A stretch of 62,766 bases of DNA, from contig CAYWIJ010000006.1 of the NCBI GenBank assembly GCA_964458335.1, positions 1 through 62,766 on the forward strand, read 5' to 3'. Made by a program: the position numbers and the translations under genes. This stretch comes from Aalborg-AAW-1 sp964458335. GTDB taxonomy: Bacteria; Patescibacteriota; Gracilibacteria; Absconditabacterales; Absconditicoccaceae. The stretch's first letter is position 1, and each line of letters begins with the position of its first letter. Under the pieces are notes generated by a model, which worked only from the letters and a program-made list of their open reading frames with translations, had not been told where the DNA came from and made no database searches. Of this stretch, positions 1 through 10,093 are shown piece by piece.

Positions 1-638
1 TAGCTATCATGACAAAATTTTCAACTACACCTCCTTCACTACAGCAGGAAGTTCACCTTTCTTGAGATATTTTCACTTGAGAAACAATCAACTCTTGAGC
101 TACAGATACCCTTTCGGGAAATACAATTACTAACTCTTGAACTATCCAACCCGTTACATGAACTACGAATACACAAAGTAATAATCCTCTCGTCTATACC
201 AATACAGAGTTCTGATTTCAACTTACTTTACCTGAAGGTTGGGAAGGCTATAAAGCTTTTGTGTATCATCTAACAGAAGATGATATAATTGCAAATATCT
301 CCATTACATTACCTACAACTATAAAAAATTGGCCTTGAGTACCAAATCCTAAAATCACTCACTCATTACTTTGAATGCAAGATTTTTCAACATATATAAC
401 CTGATATGCTAATATTATAAACATCCTTGTACGAAGCTCTGATCCTTACAAACAGATTGTTAAAAATTGTAAACTTGGTACTGAAGAAGAGTGCTTAACA
501 AAGAATCTTACATTATGAAATAATAGCTACTATTTTACTTATACAACACGACAAGAATTACCAACTGATGTAATGAATCGTATTAAATTATATCCAAACT
601 GGGTAGAAATTATAAAATCATCATTTCAGTCATTCTAA
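1..638 (+). CDS. Anchored secreted protein, 5'-truncated paralog of the next gene
   Basis: The gene enters the window already open and reads from base 3 with UGA as glycine to TAA at 636-638, about 211 residues. It shares with the following gene the stretch IMTKFSTTPPS just after the membrane segment, a Ser/Thr/Gly-rich linker holding several UGA glycines, and the block NPLVYTNTEFGFQLTLP. The rest has diverged. The GFxxxxP...W motif resembles the start of small extracellular domains (PsbP-like) in secreted bacterial proteins; this is a resemblance only. A recent tandem duplication is the simplest reading. Function unknown; probably faces the outside of the cell. Confidence 0.75.
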
Positions 639-651
639 AACAAATTTTAAA

Positions 652-680
652 AACCTCTTAAGTAAATTACTTAAGAGGTT
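652..680 (+). terminator. Hairpin after the first paralog, no U-tract
   Basis: Near-perfect inverted repeat AACCTCTTAAGTAA / TTACTTAAGAGGTT with one central base. No T-run follows, so it may not terminate efficiently. It is clearly related to the hairpin after the second paralog and was probably duplicated with the gene. Confidence 0.5.
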
Positions 681-739
681 ATGGTATAAATTATCTCTTT
701 CTATAACGTATAATATATTTACTATCTCAATCTTATATC

Positions 740-1435
740 ATGAAAAAAAATATTATTATCATCATATGACTCATCATCATTGGTATAGTTGTAGCTATCA
801 TGACAAAATTTTCAACTACACCTCCTTCACCACAGCAAGACCTTCAGCTCTCTGGAGATGTTATTTTTTCAGGAGGTAATGATATCACTTCTTGAGCTAC
901 AGATCTCCTTTCAGGAGATTCAGGAGAGATCACATCATGAACTACTCAACCCACTTCTTGAACTCCTACGAATACACAAAGCAATAATCCTCTCGTCTAC
1001 ACCAATACTGAATTCTGATTTCAACTTACCTTACCAAAGTGATGGGAGGATTATAAAGTTTTTACTTATTATAATGACACTAATAATTTAGCCAGCATAT
1101 CTATCACACTTCCAACAAAAGAACAAAATCGACCATGAGTATTTGACCCCAATGACAGTAATTTACTTGTTTCATGATACACATGACAATATAAATATAT
1201 TAGATGATATGCTGATATGTTTGGTATAACAATACGATCAACACAATTTTATGATAACTATCAATGTGAAGATAATACTACATGATATTGTATAACTGAT
1301 GGTGAATTACTATGAAAAAATGAGGAATTTACGTATCAGCTTATATGACCACATGATTATCCTATAGATATATATCCTATATGGTGAAATCGTAAATACT
1401 TTCAACAGATCATACCAACATTCAAATTTTTGTAA
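740..1435 (+). CDS. Membrane-anchored secreted protein, paralog of the first gene
   Basis: ATG at 740, TAA at 1433-1435, 231 residues, with many UGA glycines including several in the SGTT/SGTP linker. An N-terminal hydrophobic helix after MKKN (IIIII-GLIIIGIVVAIM) acts as a signal anchor. A Ser/Thr/Gly-rich linker of about 50 residues follows, then a globular domain beginning with FGFQLTLPKGW. It contains two cysteines (QCEDNTTGYC) that could form a disulfide outside the membrane. It lies 100 bases after its truncated paralog and is followed by a strong terminator. Not recognised as a named family; the fold could be PsbP-like. Confidence 0.8.
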
Positions 1436-1445
1436 TATATGAAAA

Positions 1446-1478
1446 CCTCCTAAGTAAAATACTTAGGAGGCCTTTTTT
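1446..1478 (+). terminator. Bidirectional terminator between converging genes
   Basis: CCTCCTAAGTA-AAA-TACTTAGGAGG, an 11-bp stem, followed on + by CC and seven T. On the minus strand it is followed by TTTT, so it can also serve the convergent CHAP lipoprotein gene. Confidence 0.85.
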
Positions 1479-1487
1479 TCAATCCAA

Positions 1488-2531
1488 CTATGGTTTACGT
1501 AACCAACCTTGAACAGTAAAACCTGATACAGTAAGAGTATTACCACTACGATTAACAAGACCACCAATAGGCGCCCAAGATGTTCCACCATTTTGATGAG
1601 CAATTTTCACTTCTGTATCACTTACTTCTGTAATAATACCAACATGACCATTTTTAGTAGAAGATGAAGGATTATTATCAAAACAAAGAATATCTCCAAT
1701 CCTTGGTGGAGTAGATCCTCCATTAGAGAATGAATCTAATCCTTTCAAAATAGCATTTCCAAACCAAGTTTTTGCATGACCTCCCTCAGTGCCTGAATGT
1801 CTAATATTCATACCATAAACTGTAGCATAATAATCATTGCAAAACTTTGTACATTGATTAATAGAACTAGCATTTTGATTAATCTTACCACTACTTCCTA
1901 TACCACTACTCTTAACAGGGATTCCATTTACAGTACCCATAATATTTCCATCAATAGAAGACATTGTATAAGTAGGAAGCGTATACACCATAAAAGGTTC
2001 AGCATAATAACGTACTCCTGCTTCCGTCTCAAAGACTGCATAATAATGCTTCACACCTTGAGTAAATCCAAAGTAAGAGATAGGTAAATCAAAAGTTGTT
2101 TGTGAACCAACTCCTGAAACACTAGTTGAAGAAGTAGCACCACCACATATACTTCCAGCTTGTAAGGAAATAGTTCCTTTAGTTGTAAATGCTGTTCCAT
2201 CTTGTTTGCTTACTTCTACAACAATAGATGATCCAGTTGATGATTTTATTTTTGCTCTAATTATTCCTCCTAAAGCGCTACCACATTCTTCACCATATAC
2301 CATTCTACCTGGTAGCGTAATACTAGGAGAACCAGGATTAGTATAGTTTCCTACTGATGGTGTAACATAATACGTAGTACTCATCACTTGATTCTCAGGA
2401 TCATCTTGAGCTATCTTCTGAGATTGCAAAGCATCTTCAGGATACACATCATCGTCATCATACTTATTACAAGACAGGACGAATACGAGACTGAGCAGAC
2501 ATACTACCATGATTTGAATTTTTGTTTTCAT
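1488..2531 (-). CDS. Lipoprotein with C-terminal CHAP (amidase/peptidase) domain
   Basis: From ATG at 2529-2531 (MKTKIQ...) this encodes 347 residues; an in-frame ATG at 2591 would add 20. The signal peptide ends in a lipobox (FVLSC) followed by NKYDDDD, a style common in Bacteroidota lipoproteins. The last ~120 residues form a CHAP domain: the Cys of NQCTKFCNDYY is the likely nucleophile and the His of NGHVGIITEV the partner, with RIGDILCFD between. CHAP domains cleave peptidoglycan cross-links or amides. About 42 glycines are all GGN and none is TGA, unlike the neighbours, which suggests recent transfer from a standard-code donor. Likely role: cutting its own or a host's cell wall. Confidence 0.85.
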   Translation of the reverse strand: MKTKIQIMVVCLLSLVFVLSCNKYDDDDVYPEDALQSQKIAQDDPENQVMSTTYYVTPSVGNYTNPGSPSITLPGRMVYGEECGSALGGIIRAKIKSSTGSSIVVEVSKQDGTAFTTKGTISLQAGSICGGATSSTSVSGVGSQTTFDLPISYFGFTQGVKHYYAVFETEAGVRYYAEPFMVYTLPTYTMSSIDGNIMGTVNGIPVKSSGIGSSGKINQNASSINQCTKFCNDYYATVYGMNIRHSGTEGGHAKTWFGNAILKGLDSFSNGGSTPPRIGDILCFDNNPSSSTKNGHVGIITEVSDTEVKIAHQNGGTSWAPIGGLVNRSGNTLTVSGFTVQGWLRKP

Positions 2532-2783
2532 TTGTTTGAAATTTAATTTGTTCGAATTTTTGTTTTTGAATTGTGTTGTAAACTTTTTCATTTCTTTAAA
2601 TTTTTAATTTTTATTACTATTTTTTTGTAGATTTTTTGGACAAAAAAAATGTCCATTGATGATGACATAGGTAAATCTCATAACCTACGGAGCAGATGAT
2701 CTCATCCAGAGATTATAAACTCATGACTATATTATCATAATTTCTACAGTAATGAAAACATAAGTAAATAGCAATACAATTAT

Positions 2784-2816
2784 AAAAAAAATCCAGCAAA
2801 CGCTGGGCTCTTTTTT
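2784..2816 (-). terminator. ftsH terminator (works on both strands)
   Basis: CCAGC-AAAC-GCTGG (2793-2806). On the minus strand it follows the ftsH stop directly and is followed by a T-run; on + it is followed by CTC and six T. Confidence 0.8.
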
Positions 2817-4740
2817 ATGATTTATCTTCCATCATCTCCTCAAATTCTTCTCTACTGAGACTCTCGGTAGCAAGTAAGGCAGTGGTGATGTTTTCAATTT
2901 TTGCTTTGTCTTTGGTAAGAATTTTCTTCGCTTTGGCATAGGCATCAGCGATAAGTGCTTTGATCTTGTGATCCGCCATCTCAGTAGTCTTGTCACTATA
3001 TCGACGGAAGTGTCCAGCCGTTTGATCGTCTCCTTTATCTAAATACATAATCGTTCCCATCTCTTCGTCCATACCGTATTTCAAGATCATATCAGCAGCG
3101 ATCTTCGTTGCTCTTTCGAAATCATTCGATGCACCTGTCGTGATATGGTCAGCACCTACAAAGATTTCTTCTGCAGCTCTCCCTCAGAGTAGACTCACTA
3201 ATCTATCCAAAAACTGAGCTTTACTGACTAAATTCAAGTCTTCTTCAGGACTATATCGTGTCGCTCCCAGTGACTGTCCTCTTGGGACAATCGTGATTCT
3301 TTCAAGTTTATCGGCATACTTCAGGTGATACGAGGTCACCGCATGTCCCAGTTCGTGATACGCTACCAACTTTCTCTTATCTTCCGTAATGACGGTTGTT
3401 CTTCTTTCTGGTCACATGACGACTTTCTCGATCGCATAGTTCAGATCAGTATTCGTAATTTTTTTCGCATTATCGCGAGCTGCTTTCAGTGCTGCTTCAT
3501 TCACAATATTTTCGATATCAGCTCCTGCCATACCTGATGATCTATTCACGATACTATCGATATTGATGTCTTTGTCGATCTTCTTTTGATTCAGATAATA
3601 TTCAAACATTTCTTTTCTCTCTTCTTTCGATGGGATATTCACCATCACCTTACGATCAAATCTTCCTGATCTCAATAATGCTGGATCTAAGGTATCTGGT
3701 CTGTTCGTCGACGCCAAGACGATCACATTCGTATCCGTACCAAATCCGTCCATTTCAGTCAGGATCTGATTTAATGTTTGTTCTTGTTCTTGATGTCATC
3801 CAGACATTCCACCACCTCTTCTTTTACCGATGGCATCAATCTCATCAATAAAGATGATCGCCTTTCCAGCAGCACGTGCTTTGTCAAACAACGCTCTCAC
3901 TTTCGAAGCTCCCATACCCACAAGCATCTCCATAAACTCTGACCCTGACACCGAGAAGAAAGCGACATTTGCTTCTCCTGCGACTGCTTTAGCAAGAAGA
4001 GTTTTCCCGACTCCTGGAGGTCAGTACAGAAGTACTCCTCTTGGGATTTTAGCTCCAAGTTTGTGGTACTTATCAGGACTCTTGAGGAAGTCGACCACCT
4101 CGGTCAGCTCTTGTTTCACCTCTGCCATCCCGATCACGTCAGAAAATTTCACTTTTTTAGCATTTTTGTCACTACCAGCGAGTTTACCGACATTCATCAT
4201 ACTACCGAAAGGATTCATCCCTCATAATCCTCCTCACTTTCCAGAGAATATTCTCATCCCTACGGTAAACAGCAATACAAGGAGCAAAATCGGAAGTACT
4301 GTATTTAAGAACAATGAAGTCAGAAATGATTCTTTTTCATACTTTACATCAATAATCGTATCACCAGTGAGTGCAATTCACATATCACTCAGTGAAGTAT
4401 CTAGAGGTTTTTTTGTTTGTAAAAGATTATAATATTTGATATCAATATTTCTCTGTAATGACATCAACGATAATGATGAGTTAATCGTACCAGATACAGG
4501 AATATATCACTCGAGATCAGTACCATTAGTCAATTTAATTTTAGTAAATACTGCATGTTCATATCCTGACAAAAATTCATCAAGTGATACATCAGTCTTG
4601 TTTTGAATTACTTCTACACCATCTCCAGAGAAAAAAAGTTTACCTAATAGATTGAGACCAATAGTGAAAGCTAAAATTCCAATAATCACTCGAAGTAAAT
4701 TTATTTTGATTATTTTAATAGGGTTTTTATTCAATTTCAT
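2815..4740 (-). CDS. ftsH: ATP-dependent zinc metalloprotease FtsH
   Basis: 641 residues, normal FtsH length. Two membrane helices (about residues 12-33 and 130-155) flank a short external domain. The AAA+ module has Walker A GPPGVGKT, Walker B IIFIDEID, and the RSGRFDR second region of homology; the pore motif is not assessed. The protease has HELGH as its zinc site. The first Gly of Walker A is TGA (complement of 4021-4023), and six or more other conserved glycines are TGA. ATG at 4738-4740 (MKLNKN) is preferred over an upstream TTG because it gives the standard short cytoplasmic start. FtsH degrades damaged membrane proteins and regulators. It follows the coiled-coil gene on the same strand. 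Confidence 0.97.
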
Positions 4741-4854
4741 ATAAGAGTATGAGTAACTAAAACATCTCAAATCTTAAGATACTGATATAAGGAATAATTG
4801 CAAGATAGAGATAATCAGAATACAAAAAGAAACACTCCAAAGTCATTCTATTAT

Positions 4855-5028
4855 TTATCATCTCTTCTTTTTATTTTTATCACAATTCTCTGCTCGCTTA
4901 TCAAGCGTCATAAAAGTCTCATCATATACTCAGAGACGCTGAGCGATATCGATAACTTCACTAAAAAAATCTCCCACAATACCAAAGCTAGAGAGAAATT
5001 TTAAATTTAGGCAACTCAAGAATCTCAT
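4855..5028 (-). CDS. Possible small protein overlapping the coiled-coil gene end
   Basis: An open frame of 57 residues with UGA as Gly starts at ATG 5026-5028, inside the 3' end of the upstream coiled-coil gene, and ends at TAA 4855-4857. The product (MRFLSCLNLKF...VIDIAQRLGVYDETF...) looks protein-like: a hydrophobic start, an amphipathic middle and a Lys-rich tail. It fills the otherwise empty gap before ftsH. I do not recognise it, and chance cannot be ruled out for so short a frame. Confidence 0.35.
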
Positions 5029-7211
5029 TTTAAATCACTATAACCATCTACATATGCCAAATTATTTGTTTTAGTATTGATCTTTACTCCTTGTCGTTGG
5101 TTTGGATCATCAACACTATCATTAGGTTGTACTGATATATTAATCTTGATATTAGTTGGATTAAGTGATGGATATTGCTTGAGTAAAATATCTTTAGCAT
5201 TCTCTGCCCTTCTTGTAGCTAAAGCTTGATTAGTGATAAGGGATCATGATTTACTTGCTAACCCTGTGAGAGTAATATGCATTGATTGTAATTCAACAGA
5301 ACTCATAGCGTCTAATGATGATGTATCTAATGATTCAATAATAGATGATCATGATTCTAGTCAGGTTTTATTAAAATCATGATTGATAAATTGATCATTA
5401 TCTTCATACAGATATTCAGAAATATTATAGATCGTTTCATTATTCAAGTCCTGTATATTAGCAAGTGTAATTACTCACAATCATGTTAATTGATTATATA
5501 CTTTTTGTTTTATATCTTTCTGCATGTTCTTCAGTACCTCTATACCCTTTGTTTGAGATTTCAAAATATTCTCATTTTTGAGAATGTTATTATTTTGTCA
5601 AAACTTAGGGTTTATTTTCGCATTTTCTAATGCTGTTTTTCAATTCTTTCGTTTTTTGATTAAAGTACTTTCCAGACTTTTATTACTTTCTGTAAGTCTT
5701 TTTATTTTTGAATTGAGTGTACGCAAAGAATCTAAATCTTTTACTAACGATAATCTATGAGGTGAGTTCTTTAATGCCTTGAGTTTGTCTATATTAACTC
5801 ACTTGATTGTTTTTAACTTTTCTATTATTATTTTTCTTATACTCTCTCTTGGCGTCTTAATGATTCTAATATCATAATTCTTTGCTTTATCAAGTAAGTC
5901 ATTGTACTTTTTAGTTGAATCAGAAATTTCCTTCTCCAACTTAGAAATTTGTGCATTTATTCTTGGGTCTTTTCTTGTTTTCAAAGAATTCTTAAGTTGT
6001 CATATTTGTTCTTCTTTCTTCAAAATATCATCTCATACTTTTTTTGCATTAGTTTCATATCTCTTCTTAATACCTATTTTATTATTATCAATTCCAATTT
6101 TTGTATTAGTACTTGATACTTCCTTCTTTGCTGATTTAAGAGTCTTATCAAGCTCTTTTTTACTTTTTGTAAGATCAGCAATTTCTTTTTGTAAATTTTT
6201 AATTTTAGCTTGCTGCTCAGCAATTATATCAGGTTTAAGATTTTTCATTTTTAATCAATTTTGAGTTTTCAATAACTCAGCTTGCTTAACAGTAATATCA
6301 TCTCACAATGTTTGAAGTTCTTTTGTTACCTTCGCTACTCTATCTTTAGCTTTAAGATTATTAATCTTTGCTTTAGGATATTCAAAAGATTCTTTCACAG
6401 TATTGCTTACACTTTCTTTTGTATTTTTTATTGATTCTTTTGTCTTAGCTACTACTGATTTTACTTCTTTTCCAGTAGCACTTAAAGCTTTTTTTCATGT
6501 TTCTTTAAATCCATCTTTTACTACAGATTTCGTAGTTTTCACTACAAGCTTACCAGCTTTCTTTCATATATTCAGAAGAGTTTTTCCAATTCCTCATGGG
6601 AGAAGCATCAATACTGCCATCATTCCAGTTCTACCTGTTTGATATTGTTGTTGAGGAGTATTTAATCATACATTACTCATTTCGTCTCGCATCTTCTTCC
6701 ATGTTTCTCATTTAAACAATGCTATTAATCCTTCGAAAAATTTTATAGGACCACCTGGAAGCGTTAATATCGCTTCAATCATCTCTGGTAACGACATAAT
6801 TTCATCAATTATTCACTTTATAATATTTTTTGTAACAGAGTTTTTATTAATATTATTATCAATACTAGCTAGCCCGTAAGCTACACTTTTAACTTGATCC
6901 GAAAACCAAGAAGAAGATTCCTTAGTTTTAGTATTCTTAGAGAATTGTACTGCTAACAACTTGCGAGTAACACTATTAATGTCCTTGATTTTTTGCACTA
7001 ATATATCACTTGTATTTACATTAACCTGAAGAAGATTCTTAAAATTGGTACGATAAAGTTTTACAATTTCCTCTTGAGACATCTTTCATTCTCTTTTTAG
7101 TCTATTGATAGCATTCATAGCTTCTTTCTCAAGGTCTTTCTCAAAAGTTCCTTTAACATCATTTTGAATTTCTTTACCAAGTTCTTGAGGAGTAAGAGCA
7201 TTATTTGACAT
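5007..7211 (-). CDS. Large coiled-coil protein with OmpA-like C-terminal region
   Basis: 734 residues from ATG at 7209-7211 to TAA at 5007-5009. The first ~200 residues are mixed, with a glycine-containing hydrophobic patch (TGMMAVLMLPGGIG). A Lys-rich stretch with repeated VKxTKESxKNTKES units leads into about 300 residues of predicted coiled coil (many KEIADLTKSKKELDKT-like heptads). The last ~120 residues resemble an OmpA-type domain: a ...LATRRAENAKDILLKQYP... helix followed by INISVQPN and a NQRQGVKI strand. OmpA-like domains bind peptidoglycan. It may therefore span from the cytoplasm or membrane to the wall, but no clear signal peptide is visible at this start. The 110-residue gene upstream is probably co-transcribed. 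Confidence 0.7.
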
Positions 7212-7240
7212 GTTTATATAGGTTATTTATAAGAGTAAAA

Positions 7241-7573
7241 TTAGATATTGTTCAACATATCTTCAATATCTTTCTTTTCTTGAAATCTTTCATGTTGTTC
7301 TTGTTCTTTTAAATTCTGCAACATAGAAATAGTACGTTCTGCTTGTTTAATTTTTCTATCATCATCATATTCTACGAAAGAAACGAAAGCATCGTAAAGT
7401 TCTATTAACACATCATCTTCAATAAGATCTGGTCATAGAGAAGCAATCAATAAACATATTCAGATCAGATTTTCTTCACTTTTCTGTGCAGCATGAAGAT
7501 AAACTATTAATTTATCATATTTATCTTCATGTGATAAATTTTTGAACTGTTCTATAAGATCAGGATAAGCCAT
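7241..7573 (-). CDS. Small acidic protein, unknown function
   Basis: 110 residues from ATG 7571-7573 (an adjacent ATG at 7574-7576 is also possible) to TAA 7241-7243. Mostly helical, acidic and Gln-rich, with a C-terminal EQEQHERFQEKKDIEDML helix likely to form a coiled coil. It ends 29 bases before the coiled-coil/OmpA-like gene on the same strand, so the two are probably one transcript and may interact. Not recognised; resembles a TPR-like or chaperone-like helical fold only in a general way. Confidence 0.7.
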
Positions 7574-7779
7574 CATAATTATCAACTATTAACTAAGTAA
7601 AAATTATTATACCTCATTATCCCAATTTTTTCATTTCAGTCAAAATTTGATCTCGAACAGACAAAAAATATAGACGCGTTTTTTTTTTGTTTTAAAATAT
7701 GTGACATATTATATTTTTATGATATTTATATATTATATTCACTTTCAACTCAACACTCACAACTTTCAATGATTTTCTC

Positions 7780-7808
7780 TTGCAACTGACTATGCAAATC
7801 CCTATAGT
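7780..7808 (+). promoter_or_regulatory. ndk promoter
   Basis: TTGCAA, 17-base spacer, TATAGT. It is placed 35 bases before the ndk start and has the same -35 box as the promoters of rplI, tRNA-Cys and dnaK in this window. Confidence 0.7.
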
Positions 7809-7843
7809 AGGGTGAATACTTTAGCTTAACATATCAACCTCGT

Positions 7844-8347
7844 ATGCAATTAGAACAGACATTGGTTATCCTCAAACCTGATGCAATGGGTCGTACTATC
7901 ATTGGTGAAATTATCTCTCGTTTTGAAAGAGTTGGTCTTACTCTTGTGGGTATGAAACTTGTCCATGCAAGTGAAGAACAGCTTATTGGTCACTACGAAG
8001 GTATCGGTACTTTAGGAACAAGAAGAGGTCAAGAAATTCTCGATCTCGTAGTAAAAATGATGGCTCAAGCTCCAGTCTTAGCTATGGTACGAGAAGGTGT
8101 CGAAGCTGTTGAAATAGTTCGTAAATTAGTAGGAAGTACAGAGCCAAAATCTGCTGCTCCTGGTACCATCAGAGGTGATTATGCTCATATGTCATTTGGA
8201 TATCTTGATGCAAATCCTGGTACTGATCTCTACAATATCATCCACGCATCAGCTGATCTTGGAGAAGCAAAACAAGAAATTACTCTTTGGTTTAAACCTG
8301 ATGAAGTATACACGCATGATCCTCTGAACAAAAAATTTGTTAGATAA
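7844..8347 (+). CDS. ndk: Nucleoside diphosphate kinase
   Basis: 167 residues. It transfers phosphate between nucleoside tri- and diphosphates through a phosphohistidine. The active His lies in NIIHASAD (family NxIHGSDS), and the ATP-site motif LVILKPDAMGR and RGDYAHMS are present. It is somewhat longer than the usual ~140-150 because of an extra segment after the catalytic region. All 16 glycines are GGN with no TGA, in line with other genes here expected to be highly expressed. It has its own promoter, and rpmE follows. Confidence 0.97.
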   Translation: MQLEQTLVILKPDAMGRTIIGEIISRFERVGLTLVGMKLVHASEEQLIGHYEGIGTLGTRRGQEILDLVVKMMAQAPVLAMVREGVEAVEIVRKLVGSTEPKSAAPGTIRGDYAHMSFGYLDANPGTDLYNIIHASADLGEAKQEITLWFKPDEVYTHDPLNKKFVR

Positions 8348-8362
8348 TATATCAGTTAAAAA

Positions 8363-8390
8363 TTTACAATTAAAAATGTATTGCTATAAT
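8363..8390 (+). promoter_or_regulatory. rpmE promoter and G-free leader
   Basis: TTTACA, 16-base spacer, perfect TATAAT (8385-8390). The following ~65 bases to the start codon contain almost only A, C and T and no Shine-Dalgarno sequence. Confidence 0.65.
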
Positions 8391-8459
8391 ACATAGCTAA
8401 ATATCTAATAACTTTACACTATAAACTCTTAACTTTATAACCTTATAACCTTAATTATT

Positions 8460-8693
8460 ATGGCAAAAAAAGACCTTCACCCAGACATGAAAGAAGTAAC
8501 AGTACAAGATATTCACGGATATGAATTTACTGTCTACTCTACAGTAGATGGACCTATCAAAGTTGAATCAAGTCATCTTTCACACCCTGTATACAATCCT
8601 GATAAAGTACAAAAGAAAGTTTCTCTTGGTAGAAGCCAAATCTTTGCTGAAAAAATGGCAAGAATGCAAGAAGCTGCAAAAAAATCTTCTTAA
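8460..8693 (+). CDS. rpmE: Ribosomal protein bL31
   Basis: 77 residues starting MAKKDLHPDMKEV. It matches L31 in the N-terminal LHPD, the STVDGPIKVE strand region and the SHPVYNP...QKKVSLGR core. It lacks the CxxC zinc pairs, so it is a zinc-free form. It binds the large subunit near the central protuberance and bridges to the small subunit. No TGA glycines. Monocistronic, with a promoter at 8363 and a terminator at 8788. Confidence 0.95.
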   Translation: MAKKDLHPDMKEVTVQDIHGYEFTVYSTVDGPIKVESSHLSHPVYNPDKVQKKVSLGRSQIFAEKMARMQEAAKKSS

Positions 8694-8787
8694 TATAGTG
8701 AATGGTGAATTAGGCATTACTAATACCTAGAAACTAAAATACCTAGAAACTAAGAACTAATACCCAACAACCTTCTATCTCCTAGAT

Positions 8788-8813
8788 CTTGCATTGAATT
8801 GCAAGTTTTTTTT
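8788..8813 (+). terminator. rpmE terminator
   Basis: CTTGCA-TTGAAT-TGCAAG followed by eight T. The loop and 3' half also carry the promoter of the next gene. Confidence 0.85.
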
Positions 8814-8821
8814 GTTATAGT
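8794..8821 (+). promoter_or_regulatory. Promoter of a probably leaderless mRNA
   Basis: TTGAAT, 16-base spacer, TATAGT. The start codon at 8830 lies nine bases beyond the -10 box, so transcription would begin at or within two bases of the ATG. It overlaps the rpmE terminator. Confidence 0.5.
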
Positions 8822-8829
8822 ATGCTGTA

Positions 8830-9480
8830 ATGAGAAACTATATTCTAAAAAACTATATTAAACTCTCTCCTGATAGTGTAATCATCTGACATCATGGTAG
8901 TATTCACTTCAAAGATTTTTTTGTCACTCTTGGTTTCATAGCACTTCTATGGATACTCTATTCTATCTGTCAGTATTTTTTTCCTTCACTAGTTTTTATC
9001 ACTTGGATTTTAGCAGGATTATGAGCAATCATCTATATTCGCTTTATCCTACAATTTCTCAACCACTATCTCGATGCAATCGTTATTAACCAACAAGGAA
9101 TATCGATCTTTCAACGAAACAAACTTCTCAATTATTCACTCCAACACTGCCATCGAGACAATATAGAGAGCATTAGTCAGTCTCAAACTTCTGTTGGAGA
9201 TAGAATTTTCTGAAAGTGAGAAATTAGTATCACTCTGGATCATGGTATAAATACTCAATTTGACTATATTGAAAATCCTAGGCAAGTATCTACGTTACTG
9301 CGGGATAAAAAAACACAATTTGAGTCACAACACACATCGATCACTAATCATTCAAATGATCCTTTTGAAATGCATGGAAACGAAAAATTTGATATTCTTG
9401 TAGAAACACTTGGAGAAGTTATTAAAGATTATATGGATAAAGATAAAAACAAACACCATCCTGACAAGCGATCAATGTAA
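8830..9480 (+). CDS. Membrane protein with PH-like (bPH2/YdbS-type) domain
   Basis: 216 residues. Two adjacent membrane helices occupy about residues 35-85. They are followed by a short beta-rich segment (INQQGISIFQRNKLLNYS...IESISQSQTSVGDRIFGKGEISITL) that has the pattern of bacterial PH-like domains found after paired helices in YdbS/DUF304 proteins. A charged C-terminal tail of about 60 residues is predicted cytoplasmic. Four or more glycines are TGA. Assignment to the PH-like family is by pattern only; function unknown. Confidence 0.65.
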
Positions 9481-9525
9481 GGAATCAATAAGAATAAAAG
9501 AATAGTTTTATTTATTGCAGTAATT

Positions 9526-10071
9526 ATGAGTGAGAAAAGATTATCTGTAGTATTCCCTTTATATGAAGATAATGACAAAACATTTGTCTTGCTTTGAAAA
9601 AATGCTCCTGGTACTAAAATGCCATGAGTAAGAAACTGATTTGGTGGGAAATGCGAAGATTGAGAGAGTATCATCGAATGTGCTATCCGCGAAACTCAAG
9701 AAGAAACGGCAAATGTACTCATACTACAGAAAGATGCACTAAAAAAATTATGAGACGTTATCATGGGAAATAAAATTATAACATTTTTCGTTACGTATCT
9801 TGATAACAAAATTTCCTTACCAGACAATTCTGAGATGATTGATATACAGTGGTTTGATCTGAATGATACGAGCAAATTCCTCTTTGAAATGTTGTCTGGT
9901 GATGATAAAGTGATTGCAGAATTATCAAAATTTGTAATAAACAAAGAAGAGTATACTCTCTTTAGTATTGACAAAACCAATGATCAAAAACTTGCAGATC
10001 AAACCAAGGATATATATACTGAAACACATGAAGATCACAATAAATATTCTACCATCACTGATAACTCTTAA
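9526..10071 (+). CDS. NUDIX hydrolase
   Basis: 181 residues. The Nudix box reads GGKCEDGESIIECAIRETQEETANV in two parts: GGKCEDGE, then RETQEETAN; it keeps the catalytic REx2EE and has Ala in place of the usual late Gly. The fold starts with a strand SVVFPLYEDN and has the MPGVRNGFGGK substrate loop with three TGA glycines. MutT/8-oxo-dGTP-type pyrophosphohydrolases look like this, with a WFDLNDTSKF segment near residue 110. A C-terminal extension of about 40 polar residues is unusual. It precedes the DUF4012 gene by 22 bases, so an operon is likely. Confidence 0.88.
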
Positions 10072-10093
10072 CTGATAATTCTTATCTATCACC

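Noticed and set aside
2815..4740. ftsH as a decayed pseudogene with multiple stops
   Set aside because: All interruptions are TGA at glycine positions; with code 25 the gene is intact.
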